64,000 bases of DNA from Saprospiraceae bacterium (lineage in GTDB: Bacteria > Bacteroidota > Bacteroidia > Chitinophagales > Saprospiraceae), in NCBI GenBank assembly GCA_021604865.1, contig BQJU01000010.1:62001-126000 (forward strand), given 5' to 3'. A model generated the notes under the pieces. The model was not told where the DNA came from and ran no database searches. It saw only the letters and a program-made list of their open reading frames with translations. Of this stretch, positions 1-9,902 are shown piece by piece. The translations under genes were made by a program, and so were the position numbers. Position 1 is the stretch's first letter. Every line of letters begins with the position of its first letter.

Positions 1-3000
1 ACATTTTCTTTTTGATTTTCATCCAATTCGAGCAGGCGACCAACATAAAGCTGTGGGAACCCACTTGACAACGTTTGCTCCAGGCAGCCATACGGATAGT
101 TGAGCAGATAGTTTAATCGTTGTCCCAAATTGATGGGCGGAATATTAGAAACCTCTAGAATGCCCTCATTAGTACCTTCCATGCCAAAAGTGGTAAAACT
201 AGTCGCCCATTCTTCATTTTGTTGAAGCACTTTCTCTTCTACCCTGGTAACCACTGGGTTGGGGTTTCTAATCTGAATTTCGATTTCCTGACTGGCTTTT
301 TCACCGCTGCCTTCCGCATGAACCACAAAACGGGCAATACCCGCCTTTTCACCAACAGTAAATCTGAAATTGGCGAGTTTATCTCCTGGTTGGGAAAAAT
401 TGAGCGTTTGAGTGGCATTTCCTTCAAAATGGACCAATCCGCTCTTTTCTTCCACCCGAATGTTTGCCTGTCGCACCTTTTTGTCCATGGCAAACACGTT
501 GACCGGTAGACTCAAGGTTTCACCTGGACCCAGCACCCGGGGTAGGGTAGCCAAGACCATGAGTGGTTTCTTAACCGGCACGGATTTGTCCCAGGCACCA
601 TAAGCACCCGTATTATTGTTTGCAACAACCATAGCCCGCACGGCACCCACATAATTGGGTAAGGTAATTTCGTGTTTGGCTTTACCGCCTTTTTTGAGAT
701 AAAATGGACCAAGGTGCCTGACTACCGGTTTGAATCGGTTGGCTTGGTCTTCCTTCTTAGGGCCAATTAACTCTCCGTCGCCGCCGATACTCAATACGCG
801 CTCCAATTCAGCACCATAAGCTCCCAACACCTGATCATACATGTCCCAGGTGCGTACACCCAATGCTTCCCGTGCATAGAAGGTATTCCAGGGATTAGGT
901 GTTTTAAAACGGGTTAACCCAAGCAGCCCCTCATCCACTACGGAAATGGTGTAGGCCATCGGCCTGCCTTCTTTTTCACTTACTTCTAGGGTAAAGGTAG
1001 CTTCGGGAGCCAATTCTTCTGGCATTTTTGCAATTGGTGCCAGGTGAGTGGCGGGATCTTCTACCTCTATTGGGATAACGCCATACATGCGAATGGGTAA
1101 GTCATTCTCTACCTGGGCATGAGGTTGAAGAAAAGACACATGGGCATAAACGGTGGGTTTCATATCAGCCGTTGTGGTAAATTTTACTTTATTTTCACCT
1201 TTTACGGCTTCTGACCAAAAGGATTGGATGACTTTGGTACCGTTTTCAAGAGTGATCAGTGCCCGTCCTTTTTCAGCCGTTGGGATATTTAACTCAACGG
1301 TTTCACCTACGGAATATTTGGTCTTATCAGATGAGAAATTGAGGACAGCCGCAGCTTCCCGGCCTTCGCCATCATCTTCATACCAGGGATAACCTGCATA
1401 GAAATAATCACCAGAACAATGTCCGCTTTGCGCATCACATACCCGAATCAGATAACGACCCCATTCCGTAATTTTTAAGTTCCAACTGGCTTCACCACGG
1501 TTATTTGTGGTGACATTGGTCGTTTCAGTAGCATCGTAATGATTGCTTGAGTTGTATCGGCTAGCTTGATCATAACCCTGATCCCACCACCAGCGCCATT
1601 CCACTTTGTAAAGGCCTATTTTTAGGTTGCGGTTTGCTTGCCCCTGTCCTTTTTCGTCAACAGCGACAAAGGCTATCTTTTCTTCTTTTTCGAGATCCAG
1701 CCGTTTTTCTCCATAAGGACTTTGAGGGAGGTGCACCCCAGCATATATGGAAAATGGAGAATAGGGCATGGTCACATTATCTGTGCTGAAATCGCCTCCC
1801 TTTTCAAAAACCCGGGTTTTAAAGCTGGCCTGTAGTTTGCCTGGCAAGAGTTTGCTGCTGGTTAAGCTGGCCTTGACATTGGCTACACCCTGTTCATTGA
1901 GTGGGCCATCAAAAATGGTTTTCGGTTCGGAGTCAGCTCTTCTTGCGGGATCATCAAACTCGAAATCTTTGTATTTCTCAAAGGCGGTATTTACGGCCTG
2001 TACTTCAACTTCCACCTTGGCCTCCAGATTGGCAGCCGGTGCACCGTGCAACCAGCTTGAACGCAGGGTAGCGTTGATTGGTTCATCTGCCGAACTCAGC
2101 ATGTCTTTACCAAAATCCAATTCTATTTTTAGCCGGTTAGGTTTGATGGTTTCCACGCGGATAACCTGTTCAAAAGTGGCTCCTCCTGCCATCACTTTGG
2201 CCATCCATGGGCCAGTGGGAGCATCAAATGGGGTCACAAAATGAAGTGGATAAAGGTTTTCGACATTTTCGGAAGTGGTCCGGCTTAGGTGTTTCTGACC
2301 ACGAGGGTCGGTTATCTCAAAGGTTATCGGATAATTGGGGGGTAATTTATTGAGCTTGTCTTCCAAGATAAAATGCATAAAGATGGAATCACCTGGCCGC
2401 CATACGCCACGCTCCCCATAAAAGTAACCTTTCAATCCTTTTTTTGCGACAACCCCGGCGACATCAAAACGACTTAGTGACAAGGAATAACCATTCTGTA
2501 ATTTGAGGTACCCCCGCTGGTCGCCCTGATTGGCTATTAATACAAATGGCTTCCGGTTTAGAACTACTTCTGCCATGCCTTTTGCATCGGTTTGAACTTC
2601 AGTAATGAGCTGCTGCTGATAATCGTAAAATTGCAAGTTTGCCCCGGCAACTGGATCTGTCGTGCGCAAATCAGCAACAGTCACAAAGAAGTTGTTGTCC
2701 TTTCCCCCCTTAGCAATGATACCGAGATTGGAGGCGATAACATTGCGACTAATAAAACGATCTGAATTATAATAGGCTGAGTAACAGGGATCCTCCCGTT
2801 GTGACCAATTGTAATTTTCATAATAGCCATCTGGGCCATACCAATATTCCATAATACTGGTTGGCTCACCATCTTCATCGACCTGGGATTCAGTGGTGGT
2901 CAGTGAAACGTTTGTTGCCTTTTCATCTCTATTGGCGCAGAAATAATTGGCGTATTCAGGCATATAACCGATCCTGACCTGATAGATGGCTTCCTTGTCG

Positions 3001-4298
3001 GCATCGATCAATTGCTTGAGGTCCAATGCGTAGCGGTTCCAATCACCGGTATTAGCATTGGGATTCAGGTTTTGTAAGGGGATCATCTTTTGCATGACAA
3101 TGCGGCCTACCTGACGAAGAGAATTGTTGCCATTCAGGCGATTGCTTTGCAAAAACTGCAGGATGTTATTATTGTATATTTTAAATACTTCAACTTGCAC
3201 GGCATTGAGTGCTATGGCTTCAAAGGGAAATACCAGACCGTCAGAATTAGGCATAACTACTCCTCGTCCAACGAGTCGGACCTCTGGCTTACGAGATTCA
3301 AAGGTGAGCACCCATTTACTAGGATTGCCCATAGAAGAATTGTTGGCATTTTTTATGCCGATATTGATGTTGAGTTGTTGCTCTCCAGTAAGCCGCCCGG
3401 AGGGGTATGCCCGCAATTGATTGCCATCAATGATAAAGCGAAAATTACCACTGTAGCCGGTAAGGGAGATGAGCCCATCTGGATTCTGAGATTCTTGCAG
3501 CGGATCAGAAAAACTAATGAGAATGTATTGTTCCTGTTCCTGTATAATCCGGGCATCGGTGACTTTGAAATCAGACAATGAGGGGACTTCTACGGTTTTG
3601 TTATCACTTATGCCAATATCCAAGGCCTTACCATTCCAGCTCAATTCTACAGCAGAAGGTTTTTCTCCACGGTCAATAGCTGTGACTACAAAACTATGGA
3701 TGGTCCCACCGCCATCATGCGTCCACTCCAGCGGCAACTCTTTTCCCTGCTGTTTTGCCGAAAGGCTGCCTTCCACAATAGCTTCATCGGCAAAATCGAC
3801 GGTGCGTAGGGTACCCCTTAGTTCTTGTTTGCGCAGGTCTTTGGGATTGGGAGCATTAAAGCCATCAATGGAAACCTCCATGAATTGATCTCGTGTTCTG
3901 AAATCAAATTCGAAGCTTTTGGCATCAGCTGGAAGGTTGTCAAAAACCTTGCTAAGTTGTACTTTTGCCACGTAGAGTGTCCCGGAAAGTAGTGGGTCTT
4001 TAGGTTCAAAGATCAGGGTATGTTCATTCTCCCAGATGGCTTCTCCATCAACGGTAGGGGAGAAGCTGATTATGCCGGAAGCTGACTGTCCGATCTGTTC
4101 AGGACTGGCCACCATACTTGCAAATTGAACACGTATAGAGGTTGTTCTGGAAACAATTCCGGAAGTATAACCATAGACATAGGCATTGACACTCTCCGGC
4201 ATTTTTTGGGCCCGATTTTCGCGGTTACAGGAGGTGAATTGTAGACCGATGGCCAAAATTAAGGAGAAACAGAGCAGGGATGAAACTTTTTTGATCAT
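1..4298 (-). CDS. Alpha-2-macroglobulin family lipoprotein, 3' end outside window
   Basis: The minus-strand frame is open from an ATG at 4298 to the window edge, giving 1432 residues without a stop. The N-terminus is a lipoprotein signal (hydrophobic stretch ending FTSC, Cys about residue 24), so the protein should be anchored in an envelope membrane. The body reads as successive MG-type beta-sandwich domains, including the bait-region-side motif GVWRPGDSIFMHF typical of bacterial A2M. At 75-86 (Cys1405) lies CLEQ in the context YPYGCLEQT, the internal thioester that in this family covalently traps attacking proteases. The thioester domain continues beyond position 1. Bacterial A2Ms are often followed by penicillin-binding protein 1C (pbpC), which may lie just outside. 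Family assignment is firm; the role as periplasmic protease trap is inferred from E. coli YfhM. Confidence 0.93.
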   Translation of the reverse strand, partial: MIKKVSSLLCFSLILAIGLQFTSCNRENRAQKMPESVNAYVYGYTSGIVSRTTSIRVQFASMVASPEQIGQSASGIISFSPTVDGEAIWENEHTLIFEPKDPLLSGTLYVAKVQLSKVFDNLPADAKSFEFDFRTRDQFMEVSIDGFNAPNPKDLRKQELRGTLRTVDFADEAIVEGSLSAKQQGKELPLEWTHDGGGTIHSFVVTAIDRGEKPSAVELSWNGKALDIGISDNKTVEVPSLSDFKVTDARIIQEQEQYILISFSDPLQESQNPDGLISLTGYSGNFRFIIDGNQLRAYPSGRLTGEQQLNINIGIKNANNSSMGNPSKWVLTFESRKPEVRLVGRGVVMPNSDGLVFPFEAIALNAVQVEVFKIYNNNILQFLQSNRLNGNNSLRQVGRIVMQKMIPLQNLNPNANTGDWNRYALDLKQLIDADKEAIYQVRIGYMPEYANYFCANRDEKATNVSLTTTESQVDEDGEPTSIMEYWYGPDGYYENYNWSQREDPCYSAYYNSDRFISRNVIASNLGIIAKGGKDNNFFVTVADLRTTDPVAGANLQFYDYQQQLITEVQTDAKGMAEVVLNRKPFVLIANQGDQRGYLKLQNGYSLSLSRFDVAGVVAKKGLKGYFYGERGVWRPGDSIFMHFILEDKLNKLPPNYPITFEITDPRGQKHLSRTTSENVENLYPLHFVTPFDAPTGPWMAKVMAGGATFEQVIRVETIKPNRLKIELDFGKDMLSSADEPINATLRSSWLHGAPAANLEAKVEVEVQAVNTAFEKYKDFEFDDPARRADSEPKTIFDGPLNEQGVANVKASLTSSKLLPGKLQASFKTRVFEKGGDFSTDNVTMPYSPFSIYAGVHLPQSPYGEKRLDLEKEEKIAFVAVDEKGQGQANRNLKIGLYKVEWRWWWDQGYDQASRYNSSNHYDATETTNVTTNNRGEASWNLKITEWGRYLIRVCDAQSGHCSGDYFYAGYPWYEDDGEGREAAAVLNFSSDKTKYSVGETVELNIPTAEKGRALITLENGTKVIQSFWSEAVKGENKVKFTTTADMKPTVYAHVSFLQPHAQVENDLPIRMYGVIPIEVEDPATHLAPIAKMPEELAPEATFTLEVSEKEGRPMAYTISVVDEGLLGLTRFKTPNPWNTFYAREALGVRTWDMYDQVLGAYGAELERVLSIGGDGELIGPKKEDQANRFKPVVRHLGPFYLKKGGKAKHEITLPNYVGAVRAMVVANNNTGAYGAWDKSVPVKKPLMVLATLPRVLGPGETLSLPVNVFAMDKKVRQANIRVEEKSGLVHFEGNATQTLNFSQPGDKLANFRFTVGEKAGIARFVVHAEGSGEKASQEIEIQIRNPNPVVTRVEEKVLQQNEEWATSFTTFGMEGTNEGILEVSNIPPINLGQRLNYLLNYPYGCLEQTLSSGFPQLYVGRLLELDENQKEN

Positions 4299-4601
4299 GT
4301 CTAAATGACTTTAAGGTAATATATTGGTTATCAAGATCTTATTGCGCAAGATCAAACTAAAAAATCCAAAAAAACTCATATACTTTTGAAAAAAAAAGAA
4401 CCAGAAGAAAAAAGGAAAAAGGGCAGATGGAAATCCTTCTCGGCAGCATTTGTTAGTTTTTCAACAAAATGTGAATTATCTTTGAAATGCGCTGTTTAAA
4501 CGACCCCAATATAAGCATTTATTGTTGATTGAAAAAATAAATTTCTTCCAGAATAACATGGGCTACCATACACTGGATTGTCCAGGAAACAAATAGATAA
4601 T
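4299..4601. other. Divergent intergenic region
   Basis: About 300 bases separate the A2M gene and the Lon-domain gene, which diverge. I see no gene here. A short dyad, GATCTT (4335-4340) and AAGATC (4348-4353) around the palindrome TTGCGCAA, lies about 40 bases upstream of the A2M start. It abuts a one-mismatch TAnnTTTG box read leftward (4353-4360). No clear -33 box accompanies it, so the promoter is only a candidate. Confidence 0.3.
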
Positions 4602-5237
4602 ATGAGCCAGGTTTTGCCATTATTTCCTTTACAAATTGTCGTTTTTCCCGGCGAACAATTGAACTTGCATATTTTTGAACCCAGGTATCAGCAATTGATC
4701 CAAGAGTGCAAAGATGCCAAGATTACCTTTGGCATACCTGCCTATATCAATGGTAAAATGCGGGAAATTGGGACCCAAGTCCGGTTGGAGAAGATTTCTA
4801 AACAATATGTTTCCGGAGAAATGGACGTCAAAACACAAGGCATTGGTTTGTTTGCCGTCAAGGAGCTTTTTAACCCCTTAGCCGAGAAGTTGTATGCGGG
4901 AGCCGACGTGGAATTCATTGATTATCAAAAAGAGGAATCTTTCCTGACAAACGAAAAAATCCTGGGATACATCAGGGAACTTTTTGATATGCTCCAGATA
5001 GAAAAAGACCTACCTACTGATACGACTCTATTCAATACCTATGATTGGGGACACCACGTTGGATTTTCCCTGCAACAGGAATATGATCTCTTGTGTTTGG
5101 TGGATGCTAATGAGCGACAACAGTTTATGCTGAACCATTTAAATCAGCTATTGCCTGCTGTCAAAAACATGGAGAGAATTCGTGAGAAAGCTCAAATGAA
5201 TGGCCATTTCCGGAATATTATTCCGCCGGATATTTAA
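4602..5237 (+). CDS. Lon N-terminal (substrate-binding) domain protein
   Basis: The 211-residue protein begins MSQVLPLFPLQIVVFPGEQLNLHIFEPRYQ-, which is the signature start of the Lon substrate-binding (LAN/PUA-like) domain. It carries neither the AAA+ module nor the Ser-Lys protease domain of full Lon. Stand-alone proteins of this type are common in Bacteroidota; they probably bind unfolded or specific protein segments, but no reaction is established. An in-frame TTG at 4578 would add eight residues. I prefer the ATG at 4602 because the family homology begins there and AGGAAA lies upstream. It is followed by about 390 bases without a gene, so it is probably monocistronic. Confidence 0.85.
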   Translation: MSQVLPLFPLQIVVFPGEQLNLHIFEPRYQQLIQECKDAKITFGIPAYINGKMREIGTQVRLEKISKQYVSGEMDVKTQGIGLFAVKELFNPLAEKLYAGADVEFIDYQKEESFLTNEKILGYIRELFDMLQIEKDLPTDTTLFNTYDWGHHVGFSLQQEYDLLCLVDANERQQFMLNHLNQLLPAVKNMERIREKAQMNGHFRNIIPPDI

Positions 5238-5293
5238 AGGTAAAAGGTGCCACTTTTCATCTTTATAAAAAAACCACACAAGTATCAGGGATA

Positions 5294-5443
5294 GTTTTGG
5301 ACCCCCAATAGAACATGAATAGGGTCGCTAATGTGGATCGGTAATCCCCTTGTCTCACGAAGAGAGACCTGGTTTGCACCTGGCCTGAGGCCCGCCCTAG
5401 TCACACCAAGTCGATCCCTAATTTTATAAGTGTTGGATCCAAA
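5294..5443. repeat. 150-bp palindromic element (MITE-like or structured RNA)
   Basis: The ends form imperfect inverted repeats of about 33 bases: the left arm starts GTTTTGGACCCCC and ends AGGGTCG, and the right arm, read backwards, starts GTTTGGATCC and ends AGGGATCG. Between them are shorter stems (GTCTC/GAGAC, GGCC-TGA-GGCC), and the inside looks more GC-rich than the flanks. There is no ORF. A miniature transposable element or a structured RNA would both fit. No clear target-site duplication is visible. The rest of the 5238-5628 intergenic stretch holds only the hairpin at 5599. Confidence 0.4.
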
Positions 5444-5598
5444 CTTTTTGATGCTTGCGTGGTATCTTTTTCAACACCTCAGTTGGCATTGAGTTCACAA
5501 ATTAAGGAATGTTTTTCGGTTTTCCTAGTGTTTGGTTTAGTGGAGTTTCTAGCAGGATCAATGGGGATGAACGTCAAAAAAACGCTGAAAAGACAATT

Positions 5599-5630
5599 GG
5601 GAGAGGAATCTCTTCCTCTCTCAACTTTTT
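5599..5630 (+). terminator. Rho-independent terminator
   Basis: A perfect 8-bp stem, GAGAGGAA (5601-5608) and TTCCTCTC (5613-5620), extends to 10 bp with one G:U pair and has a TCTC loop. A T5 tract follows on the plus strand. It would stop transcripts arriving from the left. It also lies directly downstream of the minus-strand gene ending at 5629 and could act for it, but lacks a T-run in that direction. Confidence 0.6.
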
Positions 5631-7053
5631 AGTCTTCTAATTCTGCTATTTTTTCGCGTAGCCAGCCAATACTGGCAATGTTTTTTGTGACTTCTACTTC
5701 TTGTCTAATTTTCTTTATTGATTTACCGCCATCTGATGTGACATTCGTAAGCTTTTTTGTAAATTTGATAAGGTTCAAATAGCTATCCCTCCGGTCTTTT
5801 GGAAAACTCTTTTGTCTGTTTAAAAATGTCCTAAAACTTCCAAATAAAGAGTGAAGTGGTTCCAACTCATCCGTTTCATAATAAGTTGCAAGTAACATAG
5901 CTTTAGATCCTAAATTATATGTGAAATCTTCATATTCAACAGTTTGTAAAAGAGACGCTACCTCGTTAAATCTTTTTTGATAGAAGTACACTTGAGCAAG
6001 ATTATACGTGACTGCATTATCCCTAAACTGCTCTGGAATATTTTCACTAAATTGATTAACAAAATCCTCGGCCCATTTATATTCACCTAACCTCAGTGCA
6101 GCAACAACTATATTTTTGAATGTCCAAGGAGAAAGCTTCCCTTCATCATTAAAGATGAGTCTTTTTTCAATTAATTCCTGGTATAAAATAAACAATTCAG
6201 ATAAAAAATTCTGATTTCCTTTATTGGCTCTCCTAATACAATAATTCATTGCATAATAATACATGTCATTTGCTTGGTTTTTTGGAAACAAATGACTGTT
6301 TTTTCCTAAAAGATTCTTAAGTTTAAAGTAATGTTCTTCATGCTCAGATTCTATTTGAGTTAAATAAATTTGATAATAAATACTAATTGCGGGAACATCT
6401 TCAAACTTATATTTTTTAATATAGTTTATTATCTCTTCTATAAACAACAACTCGTATTCTGTTGAAACAATATATTGCCTACTCATTACAGAACAAAGAA
6501 GTCTTAGCTTTTCAGCTAAATAAAAATAGTCTAGATTTTGAATAATTTCTTCTTCATTTGTTTTTTGAGTTCTTTTAATATCAAAACCAGTTAATTCATA
6601 AAAGTTTTTCTCTATTTGGTATTGATAATAATAATAACTTGCAGGCCTATGTTTTTGTTGAATTGATAACCTTCTAGCCGTTTTCATTGTACTGTTGTAG
6701 AGTGCAGTCATCTTCTTTTTTCCAACCGCATCCATCAAATATGTGGCCTGGTGAAGCGGGTTTTTTTCATAAACGTTTTGAGCTAAGAAGCCTTCAACCA
6801 ACTTTAATAATTCGGATAAATATTTTCTGAAACGAACATCATCGTAGGGTACCCCTGGCATTATCTTTTTCCAAACTTTTTCTTTTGCCCAGTCTCCTTG
6901 AATTTCTGAGTTGATATGATTGACAAATTGTTCAAACAGCTCAACAAGCGTCTCATTTTTGTTGAAGTAAGGAGAACTCAAATACTTCCGTAATCGATTC
7001 TGCTCATATTTGTCAAAATGTTCAAGAATTGAGTAAACTTTTGTATTGCGCAT
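5629..7053 (-). CDS. Hypothetical helical protein (474 aa)
   Basis: I do not recognise a characterised family. The 474-residue protein has no signal peptide or membrane segment. It is rich in Lys, Glu, Tyr, Asn and Leu and looks wholly alpha-helical, with spacing reminiscent of degenerate TPR-like hairpins (for example AVTYNLAQVYFYQKRFNEVASLL near residue 350). The start MRNTKVYSILEHFDKYEQNRLRKYLSSPYFN resembles hypothetical proteins I associate with Saprospiraceae genomes. The DNA appears more AT-rich than its neighbours, which may point to horizontal acquisition. A good promoter lies about 60 bases upstream (7110-7137). It stands alone, diverging from the secreted protein at 7296. Function unknown; a cytoplasmic scaffold or regulator is a guess. 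Confidence 0.8.
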   Translation of the reverse strand: MRNTKVYSILEHFDKYEQNRLRKYLSSPYFNKNETLVELFEQFVNHINSEIQGDWAKEKVWKKIMPGVPYDDVRFRKYLSELLKLVEGFLAQNVYEKNPLHQATYLMDAVGKKKMTALYNSTMKTARRLSIQQKHRPASYYYYQYQIEKNFYELTGFDIKRTQKTNEEEIIQNLDYFYLAEKLRLLCSVMSRQYIVSTEYELLFIEEIINYIKKYKFEDVPAISIYYQIYLTQIESEHEEHYFKLKNLLGKNSHLFPKNQANDMYYYAMNYCIRRANKGNQNFLSELFILYQELIEKRLIFNDEGKLSPWTFKNIVVAALRLGEYKWAEDFVNQFSENIPEQFRDNAVTYNLAQVYFYQKRFNEVASLLQTVEYEDFTYNLGSKAMLLATYYETDELEPLHSLFGSFRTFLNRQKSFPKDRRDSYLNLIKFTKKLTNVTSDGGKSIKKIRQEVEVTKNIASIGWLREKIAELED

Positions 7054-7109
7054 TCTGGAAAATATTTTTTATCTTTACCGGGTAATGAGTGTACTATCGA
7101 ACATTTGCC

Positions 7110-7137
7110 CAAAGTTAAGAAAAAAAGTTTTTCACAA
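7110..7137 (-). promoter_or_regulatory. Bacteroidota-type promoter for the 5629-7053 gene
   Basis: Read on the minus strand there is TTG (7135-7137), a 17-base spacer, and TAACTTTG (7110-7117). This is an exact match to the -7 consensus TAnnTTTG of the Bacteroidota primary sigma factor. Transcription would begin near 7103, giving a leader of about 50 bases. Confidence 0.7.
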
Positions 7138-7295
7138 TAAGTGAAATGGTTAAGTTGATTATCAATTGTTTCCACCAATTGAATACCAGTTTAGCCCTAT
7201 AAAAGTTTCACAATTGAGAGAAATTGTCATTGGAAAATTCCACCCAAAGACCTATTATTGTACAGTCATTTAGCAATGAAGAAAATCCACGAACC

Positions 7296-9791
7296 ATGAA
7301 TGTATGTTTACGATCCCCGCTTTTAGTTTTATTTTTCCTGATTTCCGCGGTCCCTATATGGGCTCAGTACACGGATGTTGGGGAGAATTTGCAAACTTAT
7401 ATGAATGAAACTCTGGAACATGAGTTTACATCCATCCTTAACTTTTCCTCTATCTTGGAAGCTCCTGATCACGGAGAAGCTTCCATTCAAAATATCAATG
7501 CCTACGACCGTTTATTGATTTATACTCCGGACGAAGACTATTTTGGCCCGGATTACCTCGAATATACTTATTGGAAAAATGGAACGATTTACCGGGTACT
7601 ACTAAACATTAATGTTGTTCCGGCCGAAGTGGTGGCCAAACAGGATTATGCAGCTACAATGGAAGGGCAATTAGTGAGTATTGAAGTATTGGATAATGAT
7701 TTTAGTAGCAATGGTACTCTGCTCCTTTCAGCCATTCCGGCCACAAATAATGGTTCCGCAAGTTTTGTCAATGGTACAACCAGCATCAGTTTTCAGCCAA
7801 ATGCCGGATTTAGTGGATTGACTAACCTCAACTATGTAGTTTGTAATGGCGCAGGGACTTGTGACAACGGAACGGTAAGTATCAGCGTTATGCCTGCGGA
7901 AGTGGTTGCTACAGAAACCATGTCTATCTTTACCAAGAAAAACCAAGAGCAAACCGTACTAGTTCCCTGGGGATATAATACGGTTTCCGGACCCAATAAT
8001 GGTACTTTCGATGACTCGGGAGAAACACCGATGTATTTACCGAATCTTGATTATTTCGGAAATGATCAAATTACCTTTGATTACGGCGACCACGATATAG
8101 TAGTCAATATCCGGGTGTTGGATGCAGTTGACAATAGCTTTATTTTTGATGATGTGGTGTATACCACCATGAACGATGCTCCGGAATTTAATGTATTGAC
8201 CAATGACTTTCACGGTACGGCTACCGGTTGTATTGCTTATGGACAACCACAATATGGAACCATCACCTATGGTGGCAATCTACCCAAAGGACAGGTTGTG
8301 TATACACCTCCTGCTGGTTTTACCGGGGTGGATTTCTTTAACTATACCGGACATGAAGGAGCAACTTGTGGCAGTCCTGCTGAAACGGGTACTGTCTTCG
8401 TTTTTGTGAGTAACTTTGAACCCGCTTCTGCTAAATTTGAAATGTCTACACCGAAACAAACACCTCTGGTGATTGGGTATAATGTACCTATTTCAAACTT
8501 CAGTTTTGATATTGTAGAACAACCGGATTTAGGAGATGTACTCTTTTTGCAAGGTAATGTTGATACGACAATATATGGCTTTCATGTAGCTGGATACAAC
8601 CTGATCCTCTATATACCTTTTGAAGAGATTGACGCTGGGATGGATGAGTTTCAAGTCAATTATTGTGCGCTAAATGAAACCGGTGGTTGTATTGAAGAAC
8701 AATTGGTCAAAGTGGAAATGGAAATCCTGGATATAGGTGTTGGCGACGGTCCTTTGTGTTTTGATGATTGTGTCTGGGCCGGTGATACCAACTTTGACGG
8801 CATTGTGGATATGAAAGATTTATTGCCCATCGGTTTATGTATGGGTGAGATTGGAGAACAACGACCAAACGCTACACTAGATCAATGGTATGGTCAATAT
8901 GCAGATAATTGGAACAATATTTTCTCCACCAATCCTATTGACCTGAAACACCTGGATGCCGATGGTGATTCCATTGTTACCGCTCTGGATACAATGGCCA
9001 TCAACCGCTTTTATGGGCGTACCCATTCATTGGTACCTAGAATCGAACCTTTTTATGAGCACGAAATTATTCTGGAAGGAAATATTATCGCAGAACCAGG
9101 TGACCTGATCGAATTGACCATGCGTCTGGGTAGTGAAACCGATCCAGCTTTGGATATTTATGGATTTACCTTTCCATTTCAGTATAATAAAGATCTTTTT
9201 GTTCCCGAATCGGTCGGTATAGAATTTTCCCAAAGCAGTTGGTTAACCTACAATTCTCCAGTGCTTTACATGTCTAAAAACGATCAGGAAGGAAGGATTG
9301 AAGCTGGTTATACCAGAACTAGTGGCTTGTCGGCCAGTGGCCATGGAGAAATAGGAAAAGTTCGGTTTGTTGTAGAAGATGATCTTAATGGCTTCCGCCT
9401 AAACGATGACGAATACCAATTCCGGGTAGGAGACGGTGTCTCTTCCGTTATGAACAGCGCTGGTCAGTCCTTTGGTATGAATATCCGTGGAGCGGACATC
9501 ACCATCAGATGGAAAACAAATGAGACAGATGCAGATGATTTGAATCCTGATAAACTCAAACTTTCTCCTAATCCGGTAAATGACTTCTTGAAAGTACACC
9601 TGAATGGCCAGCAGACATTTGAACAAATTGTCATTCACAACATCTCCGGTCAGCAGCGTTTTAATTCAGGGTCTTTGATCCCGGTAAACGAGAATCAGGT
9701 AGATGTAAGTCAACTTCCGGAAGGTTTGTACATCCTAAGTGTGTACACTGAGAAAGGACTAATTAATAAAAAGTTTGAAATTATTCGCTAG
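7296..9791 (+). CDS. T9SS-secreted protein with cadherin-like, dockerin-like and cohesin-like modules
   Basis: From the ATG at 7296 the 831-residue protein starts with a signal peptide (MNVCLRSPLLVLFFLISAVPIWAQ). A TTG start at 7224 would bury that signal behind 24 residues and is rejected. Residues about 25-480 are Ig/cadherin-like repeats with the pattern VLDNDF...NGxxSF..G..SISFQPNAGFSG. Two calcium-loop-like segments follow, GDTNFDGIVDMKDL (about 490) and LDADGDSIVTALD (about 553), resembling a dockerin. About 600-735 resembles a cohesin-type beta sandwich, and the C-terminus (LSPNPVNDFLKV... to ...KKFEIIR) is a T9SS type A sorting domain. It is expected to be secreted or surface-attached. 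Ligand unknown. A one-mismatch box TATCTTTA at 7070-7077 may be the promoter. Confidence 0.85.
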   Translation: MNVCLRSPLLVLFFLISAVPIWAQYTDVGENLQTYMNETLEHEFTSILNFSSILEAPDHGEASIQNINAYDRLLIYTPDEDYFGPDYLEYTYWKNGTIYRVLLNINVVPAEVVAKQDYAATMEGQLVSIEVLDNDFSSNGTLLLSAIPATNNGSASFVNGTTSISFQPNAGFSGLTNLNYVVCNGAGTCDNGTVSISVMPAEVVATETMSIFTKKNQEQTVLVPWGYNTVSGPNNGTFDDSGETPMYLPNLDYFGNDQITFDYGDHDIVVNIRVLDAVDNSFIFDDVVYTTMNDAPEFNVLTNDFHGTATGCIAYGQPQYGTITYGGNLPKGQVVYTPPAGFTGVDFFNYTGHEGATCGSPAETGTVFVFVSNFEPASAKFEMSTPKQTPLVIGYNVPISNFSFDIVEQPDLGDVLFLQGNVDTTIYGFHVAGYNLILYIPFEEIDAGMDEFQVNYCALNETGGCIEEQLVKVEMEILDIGVGDGPLCFDDCVWAGDTNFDGIVDMKDLLPIGLCMGEIGEQRPNATLDQWYGQYADNWNNIFSTNPIDLKHLDADGDSIVTALDTMAINRFYGRTHSLVPRIEPFYEHEIILEGNIIAEPGDLIELTMRLGSETDPALDIYGFTFPFQYNKDLFVPESVGIEFSQSSWLTYNSPVLYMSKNDQEGRIEAGYTRTSGLSASGHGEIGKVRFVVEDDLNGFRLNDDEYQFRVGDGVSSVMNSAGQSFGMNIRGADITIRWKTNETDADDLNPDKLKLSPNPVNDFLKVHLNGQQTFEQIVIHNISGQQRFNSGSLIPVNENQVDVSQLPEGLYILSVYTEKGLINKKFEIIR

Positions 9792-9902
9792 AAGGGATGT
9801 TGATTTGGAGGTGGGTTGTTAGAAAAATCAAGCTTTTACCCTGCTTTTATTGAAGTAAATTGATTTAGAAGCCAAAAGAAATTAAAAAAAGTCCTATATT
9901 TG

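Noticed and set aside
1768-2244. 158-residue plus-strand open frame
   Set aside because: Also antisense to the A2M gene; composition is that of a shadow frame.
3090-3581. 163-residue plus-strand open frame
   Set aside because: It lies entirely antisense to the A2M gene, has no family features, and the opposite frame shows clear homology.
5326-5412. Possible tRNA within the palindromic element
   Set aside because: The stems do not form a cloverleaf and no anticodon or T-loop consensus is present.
7224-7295. TTG start extending the secreted protein by 24 residues
   Set aside because: It would place a polar segment before a clear signal peptide that begins at the ATG at 7296.
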